A stretch of DNA of 44,397 bases from Flavobacteriales bacterium. Its GTDB lineage: Bacteria > Bacteroidota > Bacteroidia > Flavobacteriales_D > UBA2798. How positions within the stretch are numbered: position 1 is the first letter of the stretch; each line of letters begins with the position of its first letter. Below are positions 8,125 through 16,993 of this stretch, one piece after another. The stretch is taken from NCBI GenBank assembly GCA_019694795.1, contig JAIBBF010000025.1:1-44397 (forward strand). Reading direction: 5' to 3'. The notes beneath the pieces are model-generated. The model was not told the DNA's origin and made no database searches. It worked only from the letters and a program-made list of their open reading frames with translations. Position numbers and translations under genes: made by a program.

Positions 8125-9870
8125 ATGATTCACTATCGACTTTCCTATAAAAATCCGCAACATCGGTTTCTCGCTGTTGAAGTGAAAATCCCCGTTTTAT
8201 CCGATAAAAAAATCCAGGTTCAATTACCGTCATGGCGACCCGGAAGATATGAACTGGGAAATTTTGCGAAAAACGTCAGGAATTTTCAAGTTAAAAATGA
8301 AAAGGGGAATGCTGTCCCTTTCTCAAAATTGAATAAAGATCTTTGGGAAATCATTGCTAAAGGCGAAACGGAGATCATCGTTTCTTATCACTATTATGCT
8401 GCCGATTTAAATGCGGGTTCAACTTATATCGACGAGAAACAATTGTATGTTAATCCGGTTAACTGCTGCATTTATGTCCCTTCCCGAATCGATGAGTCAT
8501 CACAATTCACCGTAGAGGTTCCTGCCGGCTGGGAAATGGCATGTGGAATGAAAAACTCAAAATCCAACGGAGATGCTTGTTCCGTATTTCACATGCAGCC
8601 CGGTTCATTTCATGAATTAGCGGATAGTCCATTTATTGTTTCACCTCAATTTCACCATCGGGAATACCGCGTGGATCAAACCTTATTTCATATTTGGTTT
8701 AATGGTGAATGTCGACCCGATTGGGATCGGATTCTAAATGATTTCTCAGCTTTTACAAAGAAACAGATTCAAGCTTATGGGGCTTTTCCGGTGGATGAAT
8801 ATCATTTTTTAATTCAGATTTTACCAGTTCAGTTTTATCATGGCGTAGAGCATCAAACCAGCAGCGTAAATGCATTGGGACCCGGATATGAATTGATGCG
8901 CGACAGGTATGATGATTTATTGGGATTGTGTTCGCATGAATTGTATCATGCCTGGAATATTAAAAGTATTCGTCCCGCAGAGATGTGGCCTTATCGCTAC
9001 CAGGAAGAAAATTATTTTAAAACCGGTTATGTAGCCGAAGGAGTTACCACCTATATGGGTGATTATTTCCTGCTCGCATCCGGTGTTTTTTCAGTGTCCA
9101 ATTACCTTTCCGAATTAAGCGCTCAATTACAAAAGCACCTCGATAATTTTGGAAGAAAGAATTATTCGGTTGCCGACTCATCCTGGGACACCTGGCTCGA
9201 TGGATATGTTCCCGGTGTGCCTGAACGAAAAGTCTCCATTTATACCGAAGGCTGTCTCCTTGCGTTTATGACGGATGTTTTAATTATGAAACACAGCAAG
9301 AATAAATTCCGCTTGCATGATGTCATGAAAAAATTATACACGGAATATTACCTGAAAGGTAAAGGCTATATGGCTTCAGATTACAGAGCGGAAGTGGAGT
9401 CCTTTGCGGGAACGGGACTGTGTGAGTTTTTTGATACGCTGGTGAATGGAAAACAAGATTATATTCCAACATTACAGAAGTGTTTAGAATATGTGGGACT
9501 GGAAATTTCTTCGCTCGATCCCGCAACTGCAGCTGAAAAATTTTATGGAATTAAGATAACGGATGCTGCAAGTGGGTCCATAATTACGGCCATTCATCCG
9601 GATGAACCCGCTTATCATTGCGGAATATCTCTGGGCGACAAGCTAATTTCTATCAATGGTTACCAGGTAAACTCGGATGCCAATAAATGGATTGCTTATT
9701 TTGCCGGAGAAACATTGGATTTCATTTGTATGAGAAATTCAGAATTGAAAAAGATTCAGATTCCCACAGCTGAAAACGGGGGATTCAGGTCCTGGAAAGT
9801 TACACGACTGGAAAAAATTTCGGCAGAACAACAAAAAAATTTCAATCTTTGGTCAACCTTAACGAATTAA
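8125..9870 (+). CDS. M61-family glycyl aminopeptidase-like metallopeptidase with PDZ domain
   Basis: 581 aa. The zinc site is the M61 pattern HELYHAWNIKSIRP: H271, E272 and H275, with the third ligand E305 in GYVAEGVTTYMGDY. An N-terminal beta domain of about 170 residues precedes it (VQLPSWRPGRYELGNFAKNV is typical of the family). A PDZ domain follows near residues 490-560 (ITAIHPDEPAYHCGISLGDKLISINGYQV). Family members cleave N-terminal Gly or Ala residues. The protein starts MIHYRLSYKNPQHRF with no signal peptide, so a cytoplasmic location is indicated unless another start is used. It is followed after one base by two small membrane-protein genes, so these may be co-transcribed. Confidence 0.93.
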   Translation: MIHYRLSYKNPQHRFLAVEVKIPVLSDKKIQVQLPSWRPGRYELGNFAKNVRNFQVKNEKGNAVPFSKLNKDLWEIIAKGETEIIVSYHYYAADLNAGSTYIDEKQLYVNPVNCCIYVPSRIDESSQFTVEVPAGWEMACGMKNSKSNGDACSVFHMQPGSFHELADSPFIVSPQFHHREYRVDQTLFHIWFNGECRPDWDRILNDFSAFTKKQIQAYGAFPVDEYHFLIQILPVQFYHGVEHQTSSVNALGPGYELMRDRYDDLLGLCSHELYHAWNIKSIRPAEMWPYRYQEENYFKTGYVAEGVTTYMGDYFLLASGVFSVSNYLSELSAQLQKHLDNFGRKNYSVADSSWDTWLDGYVPGVPERKVSIYTEGCLLAFMTDVLIMKHSKNKFRLHDVMKKLYTEYYLKGKGYMASDYRAEVESFAGTGLCEFFDTLVNGKQDYIPTLQKCLEYVGLEISSLDPATAAEKFYGIKITDAASGSIITAIHPDEPAYHCGISLGDKLISINGYQVNSDANKWIAYFAGETLDFICMRNSELKKIQIPTAENGGFRSWKVTRLEKISAEQQKNFNLWSTLTN

Positions 9871-9871
9871 T

Positions 9872-10402
9872 ATGTCAACACAAGAAAATAGCAGTGTAGA
9901 GATCAATCCTGAAAAAGATGAATTGAATTTACCAAACCGCAAATGGGTTTATACGCTAACTACTTTAACGTTTATCGGAGCAACCATCGGTTTAATTTTT
10001 TGTATCATGTTTATCGTTTTTTGGGGTAAACTGGATGTGGTATTATCGAAAGGCGATCAGAATGCCAAGGATCTTGAGGCCATGCTTATCTCTACCATTG
10101 GAGAACAACGTTGGTGGACCTACGTAAAAAATAATCAGATCAACGATTTCTTTTTGTCGACGCGTAATCATTATATCCTTGCAGCCATTTCCAATGCGCT
10201 GGCTATTTTGGGAGCATTCCTGATGCGTACCTATCGTAAAAGCGGATTTTATATTTATGTGCTTTCACATCTTTTATTTTTGGTTTCACCCTTTATCATG
10301 ATTCTGGATTATGAAATCAATATGAGAGATACTTTGATTTTTGTTTTGATAGCCACTGTATTTATTGGTTTATACTCGAGAAGTATTAAATTTTTTAAAT
10401 GA
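9872..10402 (+). CDS. Four-helix membrane protein, unknown function
   Basis: 176 aa. After a charged N-terminus of about 25 residues there are four hydrophobic segments near residues 30-52, 103-122, 128-149 and 153-170, with one soluble loop of about 50 residues between the first two. It starts one base after the M61 stop, and its stop overlaps the next start (ATGA), which indicates translational coupling. Its topology and the phrase RKSGFYIYVLSHLLFLVSPF resemble the neighbour's RKIKWGYPAYLIGISIVFVSP, so the two look like diverged tandem duplicates. I know no characterised family for it. Confidence 0.78.
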   Translation: MSTQENSSVEINPEKDELNLPNRKWVYTLTTLTFIGATIGLIFCIMFIVFWGKLDVVLSKGDQNAKDLEAMLISTIGEQRWWTYVKNNQINDFFLSTRNHYILAAISNALAILGAFLMRTYRKSGFYIYVLSHLLFLVSPFIMILDYEINMRDTLIFVLIATVFIGLYSRSIKFFK

Positions 10403-10887
10403 CCACCAGTTATACTATCAGGACCAAAACAATCAAAAATTTTATTCTGGGTAAAGAATCCCCTTCTTTATTTACCCGTATCGTTTTTTGGTTGAATGTG
10501 CCCTTGGCCTTATGGTACCTGATATTTTTTGTCCTTGAATTTTTAGCCATCCGTTTAGTTCATACACTGAAAGATTCGGAAGAAGTGCTGGACCGGATCA
10601 ATGAAATTGGAAGTAATTACGGCTTAAGCGATATCTCACAAAGTTTTTTTCTGATGTCGGTAAGTGGCTTAACGGGAGTTGCTTTAATGATTGTGGGAAT
10701 GCTTCTCTTCTGGAGAAAAATCAAGTGGGGCTATCCGGCATATCTCATTGGAATAAGCATTGTATTTGTTAGTCCAATGGTGTTTTTAGGTTATACCTAT
10801 TTCAGTGAAGAACAAACGATCCTGGAGCTGTTATTGCCCATGCTCGCTTTGGTGCTGGTGTTGATTGACTGGATGCGTAAATCCTGA
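10399..10887 (+). CDS. Four-helix membrane protein, paralogue-like neighbour of 9872-10402
   Basis: 162 aa with the same plan as the gene before it: one membrane segment (about residues 27-50), a soluble loop of about 45 residues, then three closely spaced segments to the end. The start ATG overlaps the upstream TGA. It ends one base short of the convergent RidA stop. The pairing of two similar membrane proteins with coupled translation suggests they act together, perhaps as a heteromer. No function is recognisable from motifs. Confidence 0.76.
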   Translation: MTTSYTIRTKTIKNFILGKESPSLFTRIVFWLNVPLALWYLIFFVLEFLAIRLVHTLKDSEEVLDRINEIGSNYGLSDISQSFFLMSVSGLTGVALMIVGMLLFWRKIKWGYPAYLIGISIVFVSPMVFLGYTYFSEEQTILELLLPMLALVLVLIDWMRKS

Positions 10888-10888
10888 C

Positions 10889-11329
10889 CTATTTCGGTTT
10901 ATAGGCAATCACTGAAATTTCAACATTTACATTTTTAGGTAAACGTGAAACTTGTACAGTTTCCCTGGCCGGAAAATGATCTTTGAAATAAGCACCATAC
11001 ACCGCATTTACTTTCGGGAAGTCATCCATGTTGGAAAGGAATATGGAAGTCTTTACAATATGACTATAATTCAATTCTACCGCATTTAAAACGGCACCTA
11101 TATTTTTCATTACCTGTTCGGTTTCAGCTTCAATGCTGCCCTCTACCAGGTTTCCGGTTGAAGGATCAATTGCGATTTGTCCGCTCACATATAAGGTGTG
11201 GTCAACCAAAACAGCCTGACTGTAAGGACCGATCGGTGCGGGAGCATTGGGGGTATGTACAATTGTTCTCATAGTTGAATTGCAAGAAAGCACGAATATA
11301 AGAAATAGGAAAAACAAGAAGTTTCGCAT
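10889..11329 (-). CDS. RidA-family (YjgF) protein with a lipoprotein-like leader
   Basis: RidA enzymes deaminate reactive enamine/imine intermediates released by PLP enzymes. From residue 20 the sequence is a standard RidA: MRTIVHTPNAPAPIGPYSQA, YVSGQIAIDPSTG, and near the end FPARETVQVSRLP with the conserved Arg, then NVNVEISVIA with the conserved Glu. The frame begins 19 codons earlier with MRNFLFFLFLIFVLSCNST, a hydrophobic core ending in a cysteine, as in a lipoprotein signal. If used, the protein would be exported and membrane-anchored. If translation starts at ATG 11272, it is the ordinary 127-aa cytosolic form. I prefer the long form because a random upstream stretch would hardly look like a signal. 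Confidence 0.88.
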   Translation of the reverse strand: MRNFLFFLFLIFVLSCNSTMRTIVHTPNAPAPIGPYSQAVLVDHTLYVSGQIAIDPSTGNLVEGSIEAETEQVMKNIGAVLNAVELNYSHIVKTSIFLSNMDDFPKVNAVYGAYFKDHFPARETVQVSRLPKNVNVEISVIAYKPK

Positions 11330-11373
11330 AGGTCTGATCTTTATCAGTAAAATTGCAAAATAAATCGAAGAGC

Positions 11374-11943
11374 ATGAAGGTCCTGCTTCTGGATAATTAC
11401 GATAGCTTCACCTGGAATCTATTTCATTATGTAGATTCACTGGGAGTGGAGTGCCGTGTTGTGCGCAACGATGAAGGAGAACTGTCGGAACTGGATCATT
11501 ATTCGCATTTGTTGTTGTCGCCGGGACCAGGATTGCCGAAGGATGCAGGAAAAATGATGGAGGTTATTCGAAGGTATCACTCCAAAAAAAACATATTGGG
11601 TGTTTGTTTAGGCATGCAAGCCATCGGAGAATTTTTTAATTGTTCATTGGTCCAATTAGAAAAACCATGTCACGGTGTGACGGGAACCTACACTATACTG
11701 AATGCAAAGGCCAGCTTATTTCACCGGGTGAACAATCCATTTATCGCAGGTAAATACCACAGTTGGGTGATTTCTAATCCAACTTCAGAATCCGGTTTAA
11801 TCGTAGATGCCGTAGATGAATTGGGAAATCCTGCAGCCATTTCGCATGTAAACTATAAAGTTTTTGGTGTACAGTTTCATCCTGAATCTATAATGACACC
11901 ATCAGGTAAACAAATCATTGAGAATTGGTTAACACTAAGCTAA
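11374..11943 (+). CDS. pabA: Glutamine amidotransferase, anthranilate/aminodeoxychorismate synthase component II
   Basis: A class I glutaminase that feeds ammonia to a chorismate-using partner, for folate (PabA) or tryptophan (TrpG). The start MKVLLLDNYDSFTWNL is the family signature and fixes the ATG at 11374 rather than 11353. The oxyanion strand reads LLSPGPGLP, the nucleophile C78 lies in GVCLGMQAIGE, and the His-Glu pair is in VQFHPESIMT. At 189 aa it is full length. No trpE, trpD or pabB is adjacent, and trp genes are usually clustered in this phylum, so a folate or dual role is likelier. That choice is inference. It is divergent from the RidA gene. Confidence 0.9.
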   Translation: MKVLLLDNYDSFTWNLFHYVDSLGVECRVVRNDEGELSELDHYSHLLLSPGPGLPKDAGKMMEVIRRYHSKKNILGVCLGMQAIGEFFNCSLVQLEKPCHGVTGTYTILNAKASLFHRVNNPFIAGKYHSWVISNPTSESGLIVDAVDELGNPAAISHVNYKVFGVQFHPESIMTPSGKQIIENWLTLS

Positions 11944-12123
11944 TTTTCGCTTCTTTTTGATAACGAAGGGTCTGAATAAATAACGGCTTAATGTTTTCCC
12001 GTTTTATTATTTCATCGATGAATAAAGAATTCTAATGGTTGAATTTTAGCGTTCGAAAATGGACTTAAACATTATTTGAATCAGAAATAAGAATGCGTTA
12101 AAGTCGATAGAACATCCTACCTG

Positions 12124-12131
12124 TAGTTTTG
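12124..12131 (+). promoter_or_regulatory. Possible -7 element just ahead of the HAMP-PP2C gene
   Basis: TAGTTTTG matches TAnnTTTG and ends 4 bases before the ATG at 12136. If it is used, the transcript would be nearly leaderless, so either it is coincidental or the true start codon is further in. The gap 11944-12135 shows nothing else I can name. Confidence 0.25.
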
Positions 12132-12135
12132 TTGT

Positions 12136-14124
12136 ATGAAACAGCTATGGAAAATCGGGTCGACCTCAATTCGCATAAAACTCCTTCTCACTTTTTTATT
12201 TTTCTCTTTATTTGGATTGTTCCTTGTTCTTCTTGCTTTTTTTCATGATCAACGCCGCCAAAAAGTACAGCAAGGATTACAAAATATTGCCGATTTGCGT
12301 ATCGAAATTCTTCATCATTTATATGATCAGGAACGGTTTTTTAATCATGATGTATATACCGAAGATTTTTATAAAAATAAATCGAGCGGCATATTGATTG
12401 CGCTTAATGATTCTCGGAAAAAAATTGGAATAAACATCGATCAGTTAAATCACGAATTATCAGAATTTGGTTCTTATGATGTTGAATTGCAAAAAATAAA
12501 AACGACCTGGCTGCAAATGAACGATTGTTTTGATCAATGCGTTGAAGTGATTTTAAAACGAGGGTTTAAAGATTACGGCATGGAAGGCCGGATGCGAAAA
12601 ATAATCCATAGTTTGATGGATGATCCGGCTATGGAACCGTATAAAAATGAATTATTATCTATTCGTCGACACGAAAAGGATTTTATCATAAGAGGTTCGC
12701 AAAATTATATTGAGTTACTGCGTTTAGAAGCAGCAAAACTCGAGGGGATTTTACAGCGAAAAATGTCAGAATCGAAGCTGGATTATAAATCACAAATTTT
12801 GCGTTTAAAGCGATTTGTTTTGTGTTTTAATGAATTCTCCAGGCTGGAGAAGATTTTAGGCAGATCAACCAATGAAGGGTTAAAAACGCAACTGTTCATC
12901 ATGGCTGCCGGTTTGGAAGAGTCGATTGTGTCCATAAAAAATAAAGCCGAAGAAGAAGCGATTTCATCACTGCGTGAAATGAAAATGACCTATATCGGTT
13001 CGGTGCTGGTTATATTGGCATTGGCCGTTGCTTTTAGCTTTTATTTTTCAACGATTATGTCGGACCGCATCCGGAAACTGAGTGACCGCGTAAAACTATT
13101 TGTTGAAAGCGGATTCACCAAGCGCAAATCCTTTTCTCCCGGAAAAATGCGCGATGAATTATTCAGGCTTCATGTCCATCTTGGGATTCTGGAAGATGAA
13201 ATTGCGATTCGCTTTAAAGAATTTAGAGAACATTCAGAGAAAAACACATTTGAAATTCTGGAACAGAACAAACGAATTGAATATCAGAAAGCCCGGATTC
13301 AGGAGCAGCGTGATGTGTTGTTTCATCAAAAGGAAATTGTAGAAGTTCAGAATAAGCGGATCATCGATTCCATTGTATATGCTAAGCGGATTCAGAATTA
13401 TTTATTTCCAAAAGAAAAAAAACTGGAAAGCATTTTAAGAGATCATTTTTTGTTTTTTCGACCCAAGGATATTGTCAGCGGCGATTTTTATTGGGTGGAA
13501 CAAAAGGATGAGTGGACCTGGATAGCCGTTGCCGATTGTACCGGACATGGAGTTCCGGGTGCGTTTATGAGTATTATCGGAAATACATTATTGAATCAGG
13601 CCATATTCGAAAAAAATATTCAGGAACCTTCCGAAGTCCTGCATTTTGTTTCCAAAGGAATAAGTACCCGGTTCGGACAATCAGGAATTCATTCTGAGAT
13701 CAAAGACGGAATGGATATTTCATTGGTGAAATTCCGTTTTAATGCTTACACCAATCAGGGAGAATTATTTTTTTCCGGTGCACAACGCAATTTGTTAATG
13801 ATACGGAAAGGTCGTGTACAAGAATATAAAGGAAACCGAACAGCAATAGGTTGGGTAAGTGGAAATCAGGTTCCGCATTTTACACAATTCAGGATTAGTC
13901 TGAATGAAGGTGATCGCTTTTATATGTTTACCGACGGACTAGCCGATCAATTTGGTGGCGCTGATGAATCGAAGTTTAAACACAAAAAGGTGGTCGAATT
14001 AATTCATTCGATTCAGGAAGAAGAAATGTCGAAACAGGGACCCATCATTGAGGAGACGTTTGATGTGTGGAAGGGTGAGGTTTTTCAGGTGGATGATGTC
14101 TGCCTCCTGGGTTGGGAAGTATGA
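12136..14124 (+). CDS. Membrane sensor phosphatase: TM-periplasmic helix-TM-HAMP-coiled coil-SpoIIE PP2C (SiaA-like layout)
   Basis: 662 aa. TM1 lies at about residues 14-36. A helical extracytoplasmic region of about 245 residues follows (DIRRHEKDFIIRGSQNYIEL-like wording near 180, recalling helical-bundle sensor domains). TM2 is at about 285-306, then a HAMP-like linker and a coiled coil (about 350-410). A SpoIIE-type PP2C serine phosphatase fills 416-662. Metal-binding motifs are present: SGDFYW, VADCTGHGVPGAFMS, DGMDISL, TDGLADQFGG and the final VDDVCLLGW. Such enzymes dephosphorylate STAS- or SiaC-like partner proteins. The layout matches SiaA of Pseudomonas. It is one of three PP2C proteins in the window and the only one without TPRs. 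The signal sensed is unknown. Confidence 0.9.
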   Translation: MKQLWKIGSTSIRIKLLLTFLFFSLFGLFLVLLAFFHDQRRQKVQQGLQNIADLRIEILHHLYDQERFFNHDVYTEDFYKNKSSGILIALNDSRKKIGINIDQLNHELSEFGSYDVELQKIKTTWLQMNDCFDQCVEVILKRGFKDYGMEGRMRKIIHSLMDDPAMEPYKNELLSIRRHEKDFIIRGSQNYIELLRLEAAKLEGILQRKMSESKLDYKSQILRLKRFVLCFNEFSRLEKILGRSTNEGLKTQLFIMAAGLEESIVSIKNKAEEEAISSLREMKMTYIGSVLVILALAVAFSFYFSTIMSDRIRKLSDRVKLFVESGFTKRKSFSPGKMRDELFRLHVHLGILEDEIAIRFKEFREHSEKNTFEILEQNKRIEYQKARIQEQRDVLFHQKEIVEVQNKRIIDSIVYAKRIQNYLFPKEKKLESILRDHFLFFRPKDIVSGDFYWVEQKDEWTWIAVADCTGHGVPGAFMSIIGNTLLNQAIFEKNIQEPSEVLHFVSKGISTRFGQSGIHSEIKDGMDISLVKFRFNAYTNQGELFFSGAQRNLLMIRKGRVQEYKGNRTAIGWVSGNQVPHFTQFRISLNEGDRFYMFTDGLADQFGGADESKFKHKKVVELIHSIQEEEMSKQGPIIEETFDVWKGEVFQVDDVCLLGWEV

Positions 14125-14321
14125 ATTGGCATCCCGGTAATCAACATTTTTTAGGTTATCAACAGGTGTTGAAAAGATCTTATTCACATTTAAATTCCTT
14201 ATTAATTAAGCTTCTGTAAGCTTTTTAACAGTCACGCTTTTCTTGTTAGAAACTACATTTTACCTTCTCCTTTCTCTGGGGTTGCAAAGGGTTATCTTTG
14301 TTAGAATAAAAAAACTGCTGA
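14125..14321. promoter_or_regulatory. Upstream region of the SMC operon with promoter element and DnaA-box-like 9-mers
   Basis: This is a 197-base non-coding gap. TATCTTTG at 14293-14300 matches the TAnnTTTG -7 element and would give a leader of about 15 bases before the ATG at 14322. TTATTCACA (14180-14188) fits the DnaA-box consensus TTWTNCACA, and TTATCAACA (14156-14164) has one mismatch. A small hairpin AAGCTT-CTGT-AAGCTT followed by T5 (14208-14226) could weakly terminate the upstream gene. The promoter is the most credible part. Confidence 0.45.
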
Positions 14322-16982
14322 ATGCTACGTAAAATTGCCGTTCTGAATTCTAAAGTGTACGGAAAAGCCGTTGTGCGCGTTGACGATTGTGATTCGCTTC
14401 AATTGGTGGGACCGAACAACATTGGTAAGAGTACCTTGATTTATGCCCTGAACTTTCTGTTTATTATCGACGGAAATAAAATGACCTTTTCCGGTCAGCG
14501 TAAGGGCGACAAGGAAACGATTCACCACTATTTTCCGACTCCAAATCAGAGTTACACCATTTTTGAAATCTACAAAAATCGTGCATACTGTATTCTGGTA
14601 AAAAGGGATACCGAAGGTGAATTGGAATATTATCATTTTAATTCGGAATACCGCGATGATATTTTCTTTAAGGAAGACGGAGCACAGCAACGACTTTTAA
14701 AATTCGACGAGGTTCAGGAACGCATTGCGGAAATTGGACTGGATCTGGTTCAGTTTAAGAATAAATCGGAAGTATTCAGTTTTGTGTACAGCCGCGGTAC
14801 CGACAACGATGCTATCGTTTGGCTCGAAGAAAATGTTAAATCGGATGGTTTATCGAATAACTTCTCCAAGGTTTATCGTTATCTGATTAACTCGAAGTTG
14901 ATCACCAACAAAACCCTGAAGGAAGCATTAATTATTGCGGATAACCGTGAAAATGAAGTCCTGAATTTCTCTCAGAAAAACAAAAAAGACATCATTGATC
15001 TTTTGCGTTTAAATGATGAAATCAAGAATATTAAATCGGTTAAAAATGAATTTCTCGATTTCCGCGAAATTGTTAATCAATACGAATCAAAATCGCGCAT
15101 TCTTTCGGAATTGATTTATCAGTTTGAAGAGTCGTACAAAACGACGCTTCCGGAAATGGAAGAGCGTATTCACCGTAAAGCGAAAGAAATCAATGAGCTT
15201 TACACCGAAATCGGTGAATATCTTCGTCCGAAAGAACAGGATCTGAACCGTCGTATTGGTCAGAAAGAAAGCGACATCAATAATCAAAACCGTTATGTAG
15301 AAGAAAAGCGTCTTACGCTCGACGAAATTAACGGTATTGAAAGCATGGAATTCCTTGCTGAATCGCTCGAAAATCTTGAGCGCAGCAGAAAGGAAATCGA
15401 ATCGCAGATTACACAGGTTGAAAGTCAGCGCTACACCTCGAATCAGATTAAAGCACGTCTCGATGTATTGGGAGCAGCCATTTCTGAAAAGGAAAATCAA
15501 CAGCGAAACTATAACGACTTATTGATTCACAAAATCAGTGATGATGCGGATACCCGTAAGTTGCTGAATACCGTATTGTCGGAAAGAATTACTTCACTTC
15601 CAAGCGGACGTATTCTGGAGAAAGTGAAAAAAGCGGTGAAGAATCTGAAAATTTTCGATGGAGAAATCGATATTTCAGGATTGTCACTGAAAGACTTTAA
15701 ATCCATCGATGAGATCAATGATGAATTATACGATCTGCGTCGCGAAGAGGAAAATTTCAAACGTCTTTTAGATACCGCTAAAAATGGAGAAAAAGTTCAG
15801 GAAGAACTTCGCACCATTAAAAACAATATCGAAGAAATTCAGGATAAGATTCGTTTATTAAAAACGAAACCTCAGATTGAAAAGGAACTTTCTACTTACC
15901 GACTTGAAGTAGAAAAATTACGCGAAGAAAAAGAATTGCTTGAGCGCGAATTGAAAGATTTGATGCAGGAAATTCTTACCAAGGAGCACATGCTGCAATC
16001 CATGCGTGAAGAACGCAAGAAAACAGAAGAACGTGTTACTCAACTCCGTGAGCGTAAACAGGAAGTTGAATTCCTGAACCTTCAACCGGTCGAGTGCGAA
16101 GTATCAGATTCGCTTGAGAGCATTTATAGCAAAATGAAACTTCATTACAATGACCGAATTGAATTGAAGGTAACCAAAGATAAAGCGTTCGATAATCTTC
16201 GTCACACACTCAAAAGCACCATTGCTGATGAATCGGAATTCATCCGTTATTTTGAAGAAGAGGTTGCTTGTTTAAGCGATAAAGAAAAATCGATCGACGG
16301 ATTATTGCAATCAATTTCTACCCAGTTTGCGAATCCGGCTTACACCATGATGAAGCGTTTCGAAGAGTTCAAGCAGTTTATTTATACCAAATTCAATAAG
16401 ACACTTGCTACCACCCGCATTTCGAATATTGAATCCCTGCAAATTGAATTGCTCGATAATAAACGCATCCTTGGTGAATTAGCAGCCATTAGTTCCATTC
16501 AGGAAATCAATGGACAGATGATGCTTGATTTCGATCAAACTGAAAATCTCCGGATTCTGAATAATTACCTCGATAATAGCCGCAAAGTGCATTTCGATGA
16601 GTTATTCGATATTGAATTGCATCTTGAAATTAAAGGCACGGTTAAAAAAGTGGATCTTGCCAATCAGGTGGAATCGGATGGTACCGACCGTATGATTCGT
16701 CTTGTAATTATCATGTCCATCATTAACCGTTTGGCGATTAACGAACATGATAACAGGATTACCTTGTTTATCGACGAGGTTGCAACCATCGATAAGCAGA
16801 ATCGTCCCGAGCTGGTGAAATTCTGTCGCGAGCACAACTTCATTCCGATTTTTGCCGCGCCGGATCCGGTTCCAGGTTTCAGCAAGTATTACTTCATCTA
16901 TCCGAACAAAGGAAAGATCAACATCAACGAGCGCCTCAACGCTATTTACAGCGAGCCTTTGGCCGAAATGGATAACCAATAA
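14322..16982 (+). CDS. SMC-like ATPase of the MksB/JetC type (compact)
   Basis: 886 aa. Near the N-terminus is a Walker A loop, GPNNIGKST (K36, S37). Near the C-terminus are an SMC-type signature, ESDGTDRMIRL (residues 784-793), and Walker B TLFIDEVATID with D818/E819, then FIPIFAAPDP. Long charged heptad stretches run at about 260-400 and 490-620. They flank a less helical region (about 405-485) that may be the hinge. SDGT plus FAAPDP is the MksB/JetC style rather than canonical Smc, which carries LSGG. MksB and JetC are usually longer, so the arms here are short. It heads a three-gene operon with kleisin- and KITE-like partners. Expected role: DNA loop extrusion for chromosome organisation or plasmid exclusion. 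Arg codons are mostly CGT/CGC, unlike several neighbours, which suggests selection for expression. Confidence 0.85.
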   Translation: MLRKIAVLNSKVYGKAVVRVDDCDSLQLVGPNNIGKSTLIYALNFLFIIDGNKMTFSGQRKGDKETIHHYFPTPNQSYTIFEIYKNRAYCILVKRDTEGELEYYHFNSEYRDDIFFKEDGAQQRLLKFDEVQERIAEIGLDLVQFKNKSEVFSFVYSRGTDNDAIVWLEENVKSDGLSNNFSKVYRYLINSKLITNKTLKEALIIADNRENEVLNFSQKNKKDIIDLLRLNDEIKNIKSVKNEFLDFREIVNQYESKSRILSELIYQFEESYKTTLPEMEERIHRKAKEINELYTEIGEYLRPKEQDLNRRIGQKESDINNQNRYVEEKRLTLDEINGIESMEFLAESLENLERSRKEIESQITQVESQRYTSNQIKARLDVLGAAISEKENQQRNYNDLLIHKISDDADTRKLLNTVLSERITSLPSGRILEKVKKAVKNLKIFDGEIDISGLSLKDFKSIDEINDELYDLRREEENFKRLLDTAKNGEKVQEELRTIKNNIEEIQDKIRLLKTKPQIEKELSTYRLEVEKLREEKELLERELKDLMQEILTKEHMLQSMREERKKTEERVTQLRERKQEVEFLNLQPVECEVSDSLESIYSKMKLHYNDRIELKVTKDKAFDNLRHTLKSTIADESEFIRYFEEEVACLSDKEKSIDGLLQSISTQFANPAYTMMKRFEEFKQFIYTKFNKTLATTRISNIESLQIELLDNKRILGELAAISSIQEINGQMMLDFDQTENLRILNNYLDNSRKVHFDELFDIELHLEIKGTVKKVDLANQVESDGTDRMIRLVIIMSIINRLAINEHDNRITLFIDEVATIDKQNRPELVKFCREHNFIPIFAAPDPVPGFSKYYFIYPNKGKININERLNAIYSEPLAEMDNQ

Positions 16983-16993
16983 GAATCCGTGCT

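Noticed and set aside
11374-11943. trpG as part of a tryptophan operon
   Set aside because: No other trp gene flanks it; the RidA and phosphatase genes are unrelated.
14125-14321. Replication origin
   Set aside because: Only one exact and one imperfect DnaA-box 9-mer, no cluster, no dnaA or dnaN nearby and no clear unwinding repeat array.
14325-14690. Open frame on the minus strand opposite the SMC gene start
   Set aside because: Shadow frame; the plus-strand reading carries the Walker A motif at this place.
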